Assembly: GCF_002845745.1 (NCBI RefSeq)
Contig: NZ_PIUM01000029.1
Span: forward strand, 23,182-87,181
Origin: Telmatospirillum siberiense
Lineage (GTDB): Bacteria > Pseudomonadota > Alphaproteobacteria > Rhodospirillales > Magnetospirillaceae
Reading direction: 5' to 3'
DNA: 64,000 nt
In this document: positions 8,057 to 18,500 of the stretch, in pieces
Position numbering within the stretch: the stretch's first letter is position 1
Layout: each line of letters begins with the position of its first letter
Position numbers and translations under genes: made by a program
The notes under the pieces: generated by a model
Seen by the model: only the letters and a program-made list of their open reading frames with translations
What the model was told of the DNA's origin: nothing
The model's database searches: none

Positions 8057-9724
8057 ATGTGGTTACGCCGGCAGTTCGCAGCCAGTCTTCTTATCTCCCT
8101 GCTCGCCTGGTTACCGGGCCCGGCCTTCGCCGAGACCAATCAACTGGTCATCGGACTTTCGCAATTTCCGACAAATTTCAATCCGCTGATCGATACCACG
8201 GTGGCCAAGAGCTACGTCCTGGGATTGGCCCGCCGGCCGCTGACCCTCTACGACAAGGACTGGCGCCTCGTCTGCATGCTCTGCACGGAACTGCCGACCA
8301 TCGAAAACGGCCAGGCGGTCATCGAGCCCCTTCCCGACGGAGGCAAGGGCATCGCGGTCACCTATCGCATCCAGCCGGAGGCGCGCTGGGGCGACGGCGT
8401 GCCGGTGAGCTCCGAGGACATCGTGTTTTCCTGGACCGTCGGACGGCATCCCGAAAGCGGCGTCTCGCACGGCGAGATGTTCCGCCGCATCCGCGCCATC
8501 GACGTGACGGACGCCAAGACCTTCACCGTGCATCTGAACAAGGTCACCTTCGACTACAACGCCATCAACGATTTCGAAGTGCTGCCGGCCCATCTGGAAA
8601 AAGAGGCCTTCCGGACGCCGGCCGGCTATAAGACCAACAGCCGCTACGAAACGGATGTGACCAATCCCGGGCTTTATTTCGGCCCCTATCGACCGACCAA
8701 TGTGGTGCGCGGCCAATTCATCGTTTTCGAGCCCAACCCCACCTGGTACGGGAACAAGCCGGCTTTCGCCAAGATCATCGTCAAGGTCATCGAATCGACC
8801 CCTTCGCTGGAAGCCAACCTGCTCTCCGGCGACATCGACATGGTGGCCGGCGAACTGGGAATGACGGTCGACGGCGCGGTTTCCTTCGAACGGCGCAAAC
8901 GGCCGGAATGGGTGGTCGTCTACAAGCCGACGCTGTTCTATGAACAAATCACCGTCAATGTCGAAAACCCCATCCTCGCCGACCGCAGGGTCCGTCAGGC
9001 CCTGCTCTACGGCCTCGACCGCGCGGGCATCGTCCGGCAGATCTTCCAAGGCAAGCAGCCGGTGGCCGACAGCGACGTCAGCCCCATGGACTGGAGCGCA
9101 GACCCCGGCATCAAGACCTATCCCTTCGATCCGAAAAAAGCCGCCGACCTGCTCGATGCCGCCGGGTGGACTCCGGGAACGGATGGAACGCGTCGCAACG
9201 CCAAGGGAGACAAGCTCGCCGTCGAACTGATGACCACGGCCGGCAACCGCAATCGCGAAGCCGTCGAACTGGTCGCCCAACAGGCCTGGAAGCGCCTGGG
9301 CATAGACGTCACCTTGCGCAATCAGCCGGCGCGCACCTTCTTCGGCGAAACCGTTCTGCGCCACGCCTTCCCGTCACTCGCCCTGTTCGCCTGGAGTTCC
9401 TATCCGGAAAGCCTGCCGCGCACCACCCTGGCCTCCGACATGGCGCCCGTGCAGGCCAACAATTTCGCCGGACAAAACACCGGCGGCTACAAGAACCCCG
9501 AGATGGACCATCTGCTCGATGCCATCGAGGGCGAACTCGACAAGGAAAGGCGCCGCGTTCTATGGCATCAGCTGCAGGCCCTCTATGCCGAGGACCTGCC
9601 GGCCCTGCCGCTGACTTTTCACGCCGTGCCCTTCGTCCTGCCGAAATGGCTGAAGGGCGTCGAGCCGACGGGCACGCAATATCCGACCACGCTATGGGCG
9701 GAAAACTGGCGCGCCGAGAAATAG
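8057..9724 (+). CDS. ABC transporter peptide-type substrate-binding protein
   Basis: A 555-residue periplasmic solute-binding protein of the DppA/OppA family (SBP_bac_5). The signal peptide is MWLRRQFAASLLISLLAWLP, cleaved near AFA-ET. The mature part has the family signature around RWGDGVPVSSEDIVFSWTVG, VRQALLYGLDRAGIVRQIF and a C-terminal HQLQALYAEDLPALPL. TTGGAG lies 9 nt before the ATG at 8057; an upstream in-frame start at 8036 would spoil the signal peptide. The two permease genes follow. The substrate is probably a peptide-like or nickel-type compound, not resolved. Confidence 0.88.
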   Translation: MWLRRQFAASLLISLLAWLPGPAFAETNQLVIGLSQFPTNFNPLIDTTVAKSYVLGLARRPLTLYDKDWRLVCMLCTELPTIENGQAVIEPLPDGGKGIAVTYRIQPEARWGDGVPVSSEDIVFSWTVGRHPESGVSHGEMFRRIRAIDVTDAKTFTVHLNKVTFDYNAINDFEVLPAHLEKEAFRTPAGYKTNSRYETDVTNPGLYFGPYRPTNVVRGQFIVFEPNPTWYGNKPAFAKIIVKVIESTPSLEANLLSGDIDMVAGELGMTVDGAVSFERRKRPEWVVVYKPTLFYEQITVNVENPILADRRVRQALLYGLDRAGIVRQIFQGKQPVADSDVSPMDWSADPGIKTYPFDPKKAADLLDAAGWTPGTDGTRRNAKGDKLAVELMTTAGNRNREAVELVAQQAWKRLGIDVTLRNQPARTFFGETVLRHAFPSLALFAWSSYPESLPRTTLASDMAPVQANNFAGQNTGGYKNPEMDHLLDAIEGELDKERRRVLWHQLQALYAEDLPALPLTFHAVPFVLPKWLKGVEPTGTQYPTTLWAENWRAEK

Positions 9725-9735
9725 CGGGCGCCTCG

Positions 9736-10689
9736 ATGCTTCGCCATATCCTCGTCCGCCTGCTGCAGTCGGTTCTGATCCTTTTGATCATGTCCTTCCT
9801 GATCTTCGGACTGATCTCCCTGATGCCGGGGGATCCGGTGAGCCTGATGGCCGCCGCCTCTCCCGGCATGACGCCCGAGGACGTGGCCCGGCTGCGGGCC
9901 CTGTACGGCTTTGACCAGTCCTGGACCATCCGCTACGGTCATTGGCTGGCCGCGGTGCTGTCCGGCGATCTCGGCTATTCCCGCCTCTCGGCGCAATCGG
10001 TCGCCGCCACCCTGCCCCGTCCCCTGGCCAACAGCCTGGCGCTGATGACCGTCAGCCTGGCATTGGCCTTGCTGGCCGCCGTGCCGGCCGGGGTGATCGC
10101 GGCGCTGCGCCGCGGCCGGGCCCTCGATCATCTGCTCAACCTGGCCGCCTTCGCCGCCGTCTCGCTGCCGGTATTCTGGCTCGGACTGGTCGCCATCATC
10201 GTCTTCGCGGTCGGCCTGGGGTGGCTTCCCGCCTCGGGCGTCGAAACGGTCGGCGGCGGCGGCGCGGTGGACCGCCTGCGCCATCTGGCGCTGCCCGTGC
10301 TGGCCTTGGCGGTGGCCGGCTTCGGCCACTACATGCGCTACACCAGGTCGGCGATGATCGGCGTGCTGCGCCAGGACTGGATCCGCACGGCGCGCGCCAA
10401 GGGCTTGTCCTGGACGCAAGTGGTCCTGCGCCACGCACTGAGAAGCGCGATGATCCCGGTGGTCACCATTCTGGCGCTCGATCTCGGCACCTTGTTCTCG
10501 GGCATCGTGGTCACCGAGACGGTATTCGCCTATCCCGGCATGGGAAAGCTGATCTACGACGCCGTCATGGGCGCCGACTTCAATCTGGCGCTGGCGGCGC
10601 TCATGCTGGCCACCGGCCTGACCCTGGCCGGAAATTTGCTGGCCGACTGCGCCTATGGCCTGCTCGACCCCAGGATCGGCGAGAGATGA
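9736..10689 (+). CDS. ABC transporter permease (DppB type)
   Basis: A 317-residue inner-membrane permease starting MLRHILVRLLQSVLILLIMS, with the DppB-type N terminus (FLIFGLISLMPGDPVSL), about six membrane segments and the EAA-loop region DWIRTARAKGLSWTQVVLRHAL. It follows the binding protein by 11 bp and overlaps the next permease by 4 bp. It forms the channel with the partner at 10686-11558. No ATP-binding gene is adjacent. Confidence 0.9.
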   Translation: MLRHILVRLLQSVLILLIMSFLIFGLISLMPGDPVSLMAAASPGMTPEDVARLRALYGFDQSWTIRYGHWLAAVLSGDLGYSRLSAQSVAATLPRPLANSLALMTVSLALALLAAVPAGVIAALRRGRALDHLLNLAAFAAVSLPVFWLGLVAIIVFAVGLGWLPASGVETVGGGGAVDRLRHLALPVLALAVAGFGHYMRYTRSAMIGVLRQDWIRTARAKGLSWTQVVLRHALRSAMIPVVTILALDLGTLFSGIVVTETVFAYPGMGKLIYDAVMGADFNLALAALMLATGLTLAGNLLADCAYGLLDPRIGER

Positions 10690-11558
10690 TGCGCGGTCTT
10701 TTATCCCATCCGTCGGCGCGTTTCGGCCTGGCCGTCCTTTTGCTGCTGGCGCTGGCCACCGGCGCCGCCTCCTGGATCGAGCGGGAATTGGGCGTTGACG
10801 CCCAATCGATCGATATCCTGGCGCAACTGGCCCCCCCGTCCTGGTCCCATCCCTTGGGAACCGACGACGTGGGCAGGGACCTGCTGGTCCGCCTGCTCCG
10901 CGGCGGCCAGATCTCGCTGGTGGTCGGTCTGGCCACCGCATTGGTGGCCGCCCTGCTGGGTACGCTGATCGGACTGACGGCGGGCTATCTGGGAGGACCG
11001 GCCGACGCCTTGCTGATGCGCCTGACCGACGGCGTGATCGCGCTTCCCCTGCTGCCCGTGCTGATCGTCCTCGGCGCCGTCGATCCGACCAAGCTGGGAT
11101 TGCCGGCCGACGCATTCCGGTCCGAGTGGGCCGGACTGGGCCGGATCGTGGTGATCATCGGCCTGGTCGGCTGGACCACCTCCGCCCGTCTGGTCCGGGC
11201 CGCCGCCCTGTCGGTGAAGGTGCAGGATTTCGTCCGGGCGGCCGAGGCCCTGGGAGCGGGGCCGCTGCACATCATGGCTCGCCACATCCTGCCCAACGTC
11301 GTCCAACCGATGATCGTCGCCACCACCTTGTCGATCGGCAATATCATCCTTCTGGAAAGCGCCTTGTCCTTCCTGGGCCTGGGCGTCCAGCCGCCCTTGC
11401 CCAGCTGGGGCAATATGCTGTCCAACGCGCTGGACCAGCTCTATAACGCCCCGGCCCTGGCCCTTTGGCCCGGCGCGTCGATTTTCCTCACCGTTCTCGC
11501 CTTCAACCTGCTGGGCGACGGACTGCAGGACACGCTCGATCCCCGGGGCGGCCGGTGA
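10686..11558 (+). CDS. ABC transporter permease (DppC type)
   Basis: A 290-residue permease starting MMRGLLSHPSARFGLAVLLL. It has the DppC hallmarks HPLGTDDVGRDLLVRLLRGG, the EAA loop DFVRAAEALGAGPLHIMARHILPN, and the ending FNLLGDGLQDTLDPR. The start overlaps the previous stop (ATGATG). The operon ends here: the next gene is unrelated, so the ATPase(s) must be encoded elsewhere or be shared. Confidence 0.9.
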   Translation: MMRGLLSHPSARFGLAVLLLLALATGAASWIERELGVDAQSIDILAQLAPPSWSHPLGTDDVGRDLLVRLLRGGQISLVVGLATALVAALLGTLIGLTAGYLGGPADALLMRLTDGVIALPLLPVLIVLGAVDPTKLGLPADAFRSEWAGLGRIVVIIGLVGWTTSARLVRAAALSVKVQDFVRAAEALGAGPLHIMARHILPNVVQPMIVATTLSIGNIILLESALSFLGLGVQPPLPSWGNMLSNALDQLYNAPALALWPGASIFLTVLAFNLLGDGLQDTLDPRGGR

Positions 11559-11721
11559 AGGCGTCGCGGAGACCTGAAAAGACTCCGGGATCGAAACTTC
11601 GCCGAGCCCGATATCTTCATCTCTTCGAAACCAGAGCGCGCTATATCCATAATTAATTTTCTCGATGGAAGATGTTTCGTAACATACCCTGGGACACAGG
11701 ACGGAAGATGTGGGGATCAAA

Positions 11722-12027
11722 ATGAACGGAAAGCCACGGGCTCAGATCATCGCGGAGATCGAAGCGCACATGGCCAATGTTGGCGGGGCATACAACGAAT
11801 GGTTTCTCAGCGTTACCGACAAACCTAAGAACGCGTTGTTCAACGTACATAAACTGCGCCAGACCGGCGACGCCTGGATTGCCCGGCGCGCGAAAGACGA
11901 CTTGCAAGCATGGGAGGTCGAGGAGTATTTCCGGACGGTCTGCAAGACGCGCGGTCAAAAAGGCGCCAGCTCTCTCGACCATGTGTATGTTTACGCCTAT
12001 CGGATGAAGTCTCACACCAAACCATGA
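11722..12027 (+). CDS. hypothetical protein, 101 residues
   Basis: A soluble protein starting MNGKPRAQIIAEIEAHMANV, with several aromatic residues (YNEWFLSV, VYVYAYRMK) and basic stretches. I do not recognise a family. A GTG at 11710 is an alternative start that adds four residues. The base composition around it (11560-12230) looks somewhat less GC-rich than the neighbours. Its neighbours are unrelated (ABC transporter, hemA). It could be a small acquired gene; no function is proposed. Confidence 0.5.
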   Translation: MNGKPRAQIIAEIEAHMANVGGAYNEWFLSVTDKPKNALFNVHKLRQTGDAWIARRAKDDLQAWEVEEYFRTVCKTRGQKGASSLDHVYVYAYRMKSHTKP

Positions 12028-12228
12028 CCCGAAACGCCAGCGAGCCGGTGATAGTTGCGCTGTCGTTTTCAGACCGCTAAGATCCTGAAGGGAAATGGGA
12101 GGGAGCGTCGGAACGGCGTCTGAAGCCGGGCCGCATCAATACCATCGTCGGGATGGCTATCGCCGTCGGCGGCGTTTAAAAATAAATCCTGAAGACGTGC
12201 CGCATGCCGGCGCGAAGCGAGGCCAGTT

Positions 12229-13440
12229 ATGAATTACCAACAGTTCTTCGCCGATCGCATCGCCGATCTTCGGCGGGAAGGCCGCTACCGCGTTTTTGCC
12301 GACCTCGAGCGGCAGGCGGGATCTTTCCCGACGGCCAAGAACTATCGTGACGACAACGTTCATGACGTGACCGTCTGGTGCAGCAACGATTATCTCGGCA
12401 TGGGCCAGCACCCCAAGGTGCTCGAAGCGATGTGCGAGGCCGTCCAGCGGTGCGGCGCCGGTGCCGGTGGCACGCGCAATATCTCGGGAACCAATCACTA
12501 TCATGTGCTGCTGGAAGAAGAGCTGTCCGGCTGGAATCGCAAGGAGGCAGCCCTCCTGTTCAATTCGGGCTATGTCGCCAACCAGACGACCCTGAGCACG
12601 CTCGGCAATCAGATTCCCAACCTGCACATCTTCTCCGACGCCCTCAATCACAATTCGATGATCGAAGGCATCCGTCAGTGCAAGGCCCAGCGCCATATTT
12701 TCAAGCATAACGACGTCGAAGACCTTGAGCGCCTGCTGGCCTCGGTCGATGCGGACGCGCCCAAGCTGGTGGCTTTCGAATCCGTCTATTCGATGGATGG
12801 CGACATCGCCCCCCTGGCCCGGATCTGTGACGTGGCCGAAAAGTTCAACGCCATGACCTATTGCGACGAAGTGCATGCGGTCGGCATGTATGGCGATTCC
12901 GGTTCTGGCGTCTGCGAACGGGACGGCGTGCTCGATCGCATCACCATCGTCCAGGGCACCCTGGCCAAGGCGATCGGTGTCGTCGGCGGCTACATTGCCG
13001 CGTCGAAGACCCTGACCGACTTCGTCCGCAGCTTCGGCCCCGGTTTCATTTTCTCCTCGGCCCTGCCGCCGGCGATCGCCGCCGGTGCCCTGGCCAGCAT
13101 CCGCTATCTCAAGAATCACAACGATATCCGCGAACGCCATCAGGAGCGCGCGGCAACCCTGAAACAGCGGCTGACGGCGGCGGGCATTCCGCTGCTTCCC
13201 TCGGTCTGCCACATCGTTCCCGTCATGGTCGGCGATGCCGTGCTGTGCAAGCAGGCTTCGGACGACCTGCTGCGCCGCCACAACATCTATGTGCAGCCGA
13301 TCAACTATCCGACGGTTCCCAAGGGCACAGAGCGGCTGCGCCTCACCCCGACGCCGTTGCATGACGACGCCATGATGGACCGGCTGATGGCGGCCATCGT
13401 CGATGTCTGGGGCCAGTTGGGCATCCGGAAAGCCGCCTGA
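12229..13440 (+). CDS. hemA: 5-aminolevulinate synthase HemA (C4 pathway)
   Basis: A 403-residue PLP enzyme that condenses glycine with succinyl-CoA to give 5-aminolevulinate, the first step of tetrapyrrole synthesis in alphaproteobacteria. It starts [20 protein letters not shown]. It shows [65 protein letters not shown] and the PLP lysine in [13 protein letters not shown] (Lys247). The length matches the family. A strong terminator follows. Nothing upstream identifies its regulation. Confidence 0.97.
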   Translation: MNYQQFFADRIADLRREGRYRVFADLERQAGSFPTAKNYRDDNVHDVTVWCSNDYLGMGQHPKVLEAMCEAVQRCGAGAGGTRNISGTNHYHVLLEEELSGWNRKEAALLFNSGYVANQTTLSTLGNQIPNLHIFSDALNHNSMIEGIRQCKAQRHIFKHNDVEDLERLLASVDADAPKLVAFESVYSMDGDIAPLARICDVAEKFNAMTYCDEVHAVGMYGDSGSGVCERDGVLDRITIVQGTLAKAIGVVGGYIAASKTLTDFVRSFGPGFIFSSALPPAIAAGALASIRYLKNHNDIRERHQERAATLKQRLTAAGIPLLPSVCHIVPVMVGDAVLCKQASDDLLRRHNIYVQPINYPTVPKGTERLRLTPTPLHDDAMMDRLMAAIVDVWGQLGIRKAA

Positions 13441-13463
13441 CGCCTATTTTCACGGTAAACCTT

Positions 13464-13503
13464 AAGGGCGGACCCTCCTTGCGGGGGCCCGCCCTTTGTT
13501 TTT
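13464..13503 (+). terminator. rho-independent terminator of hemA
   Basis: GC-rich stem (AAGGGCGG... pairing with ...CCGCCCTT) followed by TGTTTTT, starting 24 bp after the hemA stop. Confidence 0.8.
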
Positions 13504-13581
13504 GCCCCCCCATGGACGAAGCCCTAGAACCGGTCTATATTCTATTGGTGTGTCTCTCGCTTTTAAGGAAATTGATCCGGC

Positions 13582-14118
13582 ATGTTCGCTGACCAGACCC
13601 TAACCCCGAAGGAAGCCGTCCGCGTCTGCGCGCTGGGCACCGTCGCGGCCGGGCCCATGCGTTACAGCGAACTGGCTGGTTCCGTCCGGCATTTTTGCGG
13701 TCGGGTCATGGGGCCGTCGCTCGATCTGATGGGCATTTCCATCGAACTGCTCCGCTATGAGGGTCTGGTCGAGGCCATCGACGGCCAGGGCATGGAAGAC
13801 GACGCCCTTCTGACCATCACCGACGCCGGTCGCCGGGAATTATACAAGCTGCTGACCACAAGATTGCGCCCGTCGTCGGATTTGACGAAGCTCGTCATCA
13901 CCCTCAAATTCCGCTTTCTGCATCTTCTCGACCCCAAGGATCAGGGCAAGCAGATCGATATGCTGCTTGACGTCTGCGAATCCGAACTGGTGCGCTTCGA
14001 GGATTTGCGGGCTGCCAGCGAAAAGGAGGGGGCGCCCCTTCTGGCTTGGCTCGACCACGACATCCTCCAGCTTCGCGAACGCCTCACCTGGCTGGAGCGG
14101 ATGCGCCAAAGCCTGTAA
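13582..14118 (+). CDS. winged-helix (PadR-like) transcriptional regulator candidate
   Basis: A 178-residue protein. Residues 8-95 resemble a winged helix: PKEAVRVCALGTVAAGPMRY, SELAGSVRHFCGRVMGPSLD, then a wing-like ALLTITDAGRRELYKLL. The C-terminal half (FLHLLDPKDQGKQIDMLLDV...LRERLTWLERMR) is helical with heptad-like spacing, as in PadR proteins, suggesting a dimerisation coiled coil. The assignment is by pattern only. It is tail to tail with the EAL-like gene, 11 bp away. Confidence 0.6.
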   Translation: MFADQTLTPKEAVRVCALGTVAAGPMRYSELAGSVRHFCGRVMGPSLDLMGISIELLRYEGLVEAIDGQGMEDDALLTITDAGRRELYKLLTTRLRPSSDLTKLVITLKFRFLHLLDPKDQGKQIDMLLDVCESELVRFEDLRAASEKEGAPLLAWLDHDILQLRERLTWLERMRQSL

Positions 14119-14129
14119 CAAAACCCGCC

Positions 14130-15329
14130 CTATTGCAGGATTTCGCCCGAGCGGAAGAACTCATCGGCCAGATGTCCTTGAATAAAGCCGATCGAAGCCG
14201 AGCGGGCGAAGGACAATGAGTTGGCCGTATCACATCGGGTGAGCACGATCTTGGCTGACGAAGCCTTGAGATCGCCGATGAGGATCTCCAACTGCCGCTC
14301 AGGCAATTTGAGAATTTCCGGCGACCATTTCAGCTTGACGAAATCGCAATTCATCCGCGACAGGCGGACCAGCTCCACATCGTGGTACGAGATACCGTCG
14401 ATGCAGAGCGGCACATTCATCGCCCTGGCCCGTTCATAGATATCGGCCAGGAAATCGGAATGCTGAACGAGATCGGTCTTCTCGATCTCGACAAAGATCC
14501 GCCCGCCCAATTTGGCCGGCAGGGAACCGATGAACTCGCGAAATCCATCGGACATGAAGCTGTCGACCAGCAGATTGAGACTGAACGCCTTATGCCGATA
14601 GCTGGGGATTTCGCTGCTGATGGCGCGCATGACGGCGGCGTCGAGTTCGCGCTTGATCAGATTGAACAACCAGGGATTGCCGGCGATCGAACGGTCCGGC
14701 ACGTATAGTTGCTCAAGCTTTTGGATCGACGTGTAGAATTCAAGGAACTCGATCGACGGCTTCTGATGGGAAATGTTGTAGATGGGCTGATTGAAGACGA
14801 TCGACCTGATATTCGCGCCGCGGATCTGGTTGTTCACATACTCCATCTGCTTGACGCTGATCGGCTGCTTGGCGCTGACGACCTTCCTTTCCGCGGAAAG
14901 CGTGAGGCGGATGCCCTCGATGACATTGTTGATGTCGCGGGAGAGGTCGAAAATCTTGTAATTGCCGAAATCGCCATAGACGTTCTTGTGCGGCTCGACG
15001 CCGACGAACAGGCTGGTCTCCAGGGCCGTGCACAAAGTGACGATGGCCGAGGTGGTGACCTGGGAATAGAGGAAGACGATATCGCCGTTGCTGAGGTTGA
15101 AAATCTTGTGATAGGAGCCGGTGACCAGCACCGCCAGGATCGCCTGATTGGCGGCCTCCGCCTCCTTTTCGAATTTCCGCCGCGAGGCGACCACCGAGGA
15201 CAGAATATGCACGGCCCGGACACCCTGTGGAGCCTTGCGCAAGCGCCCCAGCTCCACCAGCAGGGCACGATCCATGCCGGTCAGCGTGCTGACCATATTG
15301 CCGTCGTCGGCCGAAGACTGGCTATTCAT
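14130..15329 (-). CDS. degenerate EAL-domain protein
   Basis: A 399-residue protein. The last 140 residues fold like an EAL (cyclic-di-GMP phosphodiesterase) domain: VEIEKTDLVQHSDFLADIYE, VPLCIDGISYHDVELVRLSR, MNCDFVKLKWSPEI and the ending ASIGFIQGHLADEF. The EAL triad and the DDFG metal site are absent (IDGIS stands at the DDFG position), so catalysis is unlikely and a binding or scaffold role is more probable. The first 150 residues include SNGDIVFLYSQVTTSAIVTL, which may be a divergent sensory domain. Cyclic-di-GMP binding is inference. Confidence 0.65.
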   Translation of the reverse strand: MNSQSSADDGNMVSTLTGMDRALLVELGRLRKAPQGVRAVHILSSVVASRRKFEKEAEAANQAILAVLVTGSYHKIFNLSNGDIVFLYSQVTTSAIVTLCTALETSLFVGVEPHKNVYGDFGNYKIFDLSRDINNVIEGIRLTLSAERKVVSAKQPISVKQMEYVNNQIRGANIRSIVFNQPIYNISHQKPSIEFLEFYTSIQKLEQLYVPDRSIAGNPWLFNLIKRELDAAVMRAISSEIPSYRHKAFSLNLLVDSFMSDGFREFIGSLPAKLGGRIFVEIEKTDLVQHSDFLADIYERARAMNVPLCIDGISYHDVELVRLSRMNCDFVKLKWSPEILKLPERQLEILIGDLKASSAKIVLTRCDTANSLSFARSASIGFIQGHLADEFFRSGEILQ

Positions 15330-15541
15330 CCCTCGAAGTCCGCAAAATAAATCGAAGTAACGGGATTTTCTGCGAACGGCCGCGTCGGACAGACCAAGCT
15401 GACACGATCGACGTCATCGGCGATTCAGATCCCCCACGAGCTCAACACGCCGTCCCCTGATTTAAGCGAAAAACGCCATGGACTGCTCAAAAAAAATGTA
15501 AATGGAAACTCAACGCATCGCAACAATTGTCGCGACAACCA
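15330..15541. other. intergenic region with a 12-bp palindrome
   Basis: Between the EAL-like gene promoter and the nicB stop. It contains an A-run (15488-15496) and the perfect palindrome TTGTCGCGACAA at 15527-15538, four bases from the nicB stop. The palindrome is short for a terminator and may be a regulatory or terminator remnant. No gene is seen. Confidence 0.35.
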
Positions 15542-18500
15542 TCAGCGGCTGTTGATCTTCGTAACAGTCAGGCGGGCGTTCGGAGCAGGGGGCGCCGCAC
15601 GCAGCCGGGCGAGCGTTTCTTCGATTCCGGTCCAGGCCGGCTTGCTTGGGGCGAAACGGGCCCTGAGATAGCCGACCAGATCGGCGATCTGGGCGTCGGT
15701 CAGGCTTCCCTCATAACCCGGCATATACCCCAGTTCGCCCCGCGCCGGACTTTGAATGCCGCGCAAAATGACCTGGATCAGGTTATCGGGCCGCGTGGAA
15801 TGCAGATTGCTGTTGTTGGCCAGCGACGGCATCACGCCGAACAGCCGGGAGCCTCCCCCATCGTGATGGCAGGCGGCGCAGGCTCCCTCGAAAAGCCGTG
15901 AGGCGGGGCCGGCCAAGAGCGCCGTGGCGACGAGAGACGCCGCCGGCGGGCCATTCGCCGGAGTAATGCCCGACGGCGTGGTAAGGGAGGCCAGATAAAT
16001 GGCCATCGCGCGGATGTCGGCATCGGGCAGATGGGAGAGTTCCGCCACCACTGGGGCCATCGGACCGGCCGCCACGCCATGGCGGGGCGAGAAGCCCGAA
16101 CGCAGATAGTCGTAGAGATCCTCGGCCGTCCAGGATTGCGGCGCATGGGTCGCGGCGAGGAGCGGCGGCGCCTCCCAGCCATCCACCATGGCGCCGGCGA
16201 ATTTCGACGCCCCCTCTTTTTCCGCCCCCAGCAGGTTGCGCGGCGTGTGGCAGGCGCCGCAGTGTCCCAATCCCTCGACCAGATAAGCGCCACGGTTCCA
16301 TTCGGCGGAGCGGACCGGATCGGGCCGGAATTGCGCCGGCCGGTGAAACAGGGCGTTCCAGCCGGCCAGCAGTGGACGCAGGTTGAAGGGAAAGGCCAGA
16401 CTGTTCCCGGGCACCGGGGCATGAACCGGAGCCAGCGACATCAGATAGGCGTAGAGCGCCTGCATGTCGGCGTCATTGATGCGGGCATAGGCCGTGTAGG
16501 GGAAGGCCGGGTAGAGATGCCGGCCGTCCCGGCCGATGCCCTGGCGCATGGCCCGCTCGAAGGCGGTGAAGGACCAGCCGCCGATCCCGGTTTCGACGTC
16601 GGGGGTGATATTGCCGCTGTGGATCACCCCGAAGGGGGTTTCCAACGGCCGGCCGCCGGCATAGGGGGGGCCGTCGGCGCCGGTATGGCAAACAACGCAA
16701 TCGCCGGCCGCCGCCAAAATCCGCCCCCGCTCGATAGTGGCCGGCGACCACAGGGAAGGATCGGGCCGCTCGACGAGATCGATAGCGCCCCGCAACGGCA
16801 TGGCCAGCGTCACCACGCCCAGCGCTCCGCTCACCGCCGCCGTCAGCGCCCTCCACCAGCCCAGCCTCCGTCGCGCGGGTGCCGGCAGGGAGGGCGGCTC
16901 GGCGGCCCCCAACCCATGACGGGCCAATTCGGCGCGCACCCGTTCCGGCGTGAAGGGCGGCTCGCGGAAGCGCACTCCCGTGGCGTCGTAAATGGCATTG
17001 GCGATGGCGGCGGCGCTGGGCACCGAAGCCGACTCGCCGGCTCCCCGCGACGGCTCCTCGCGGCGCGGCGGCGTCACCACCTGGATGGCGGGCACCTCGG
17101 GGAACGTCAGGATGGGATAGCCGCCCCATTCGCGGTCGACCACCCGTCCCTCGTCGAAGGTCACCTGCTCCTTGAGCACCCGGCTGGTCGACTGGATCAC
17201 ATTGCCCTCGATCTGGTGGCGCACCCCGTCGGGATTGATCATCAGTCCGCTGTCCTGGCCAACGGTCACCTTGGTCACCGCCACCTCGCCGGTGGACAGG
17301 TTCACGTCCACGTCGGCGACCCAGGCCGACCAAGCCGCCGGGAACCCCGGAAATCGGCTATGCACATAGACGGCATAGGCGAAGCCCCGGCCATGCCGGA
17401 CATCCCCCTCGCCGCCATGGGTCCCAAAAGTGACGTGCGGCTGCCACCCGGCCCGTTCGGCCACCTGATGGATCAGATCGACGGCCCGCGCGTCGTCGAG
17501 ATGGCGCAGGCGGAATGCGACGGGATCGACCCCCGCTTCGGCGGCCATTTCGTCGATGAAGGAGTCGTGGGCGAAACTGTTGGGAAGGGCCGAAACGCCG
17601 CGGATCCAGGAAGCGCGGACGATGGGCGGCATGTCATGGACCACCACCCGCATATTGGCGTAGTCATAAGGGGCGATCGAGGTGCGGTCGCCCATCTGAA
17701 GCACCTCGGGGACCGGCGCCACCACACCGGTCAGCAGCAACGCCAGCATGGGCGCGCCATTGGACGGATAGCGCGTCTCGAAGTCGTAGGCGGCCACCCG
17801 CCCCTCCCCGTCAAGCCCACCCCGCACATCCATCACCTGGGCGCTGCCCTTCGGTTCCCACTCATGCTCCTGCTCACGCGAGAGTTGCACCCGCACCGGC
17901 CGACCCACCGCCCGCGACAGCAGCGCGGCGTAGCCCCCCACGTCGTCGGCGCAGTTGCGGCCATAGCAGCCGGCCGCCTCCAGCCGTTCGACGACCACCG
18001 CCTCCTCGGGAAGATCCATCAGCAAAGCCAGGTCGCGGCGCAGCCACAACGGATTCTGGGTCCCCGACCACACCGTCAGCCTGCCGTCCCGGAGATCGGC
18101 CACCGAACAGGAGGGGCCGATGGAGGCATGCATCTGATAGGGCCAGACATAGCTGCGGCTGACGCTGACGGCGGCTTCGGCCAATGCCCGGTCGACGTTT
18201 CCCTTGTCCAGCAGGCGGCGGGACGTCGCCGGATTGGCGCGGATGGCGCCGGCCAGATCGTCGAGACCGGTCAGCCGGGGGACCGGCTTCCACTCGACCC
18301 GCAATTCGGCCGCCCCGCGCACGGCGTTCTCCTCGCGCTCGGCCACCACGCCGACGAAATCGCCCTGCACGACGACCCCCAGGATTCCCGGAATATGGGC
18401 AATGGACGACGGGTCGGCGCCGATCAGGCTGGTCCCGACGAAGGGGCCGCTGTCGATACCGGCGTAAGGGGGCAGCACCACCCGCCCATGGGCCATGCCG

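Noticed and set aside
9619..11115. A 498-codon open frame opposite the two permease genes
   Set aside because: Shadow of hydrophobic coding sequence; no recognisable features.
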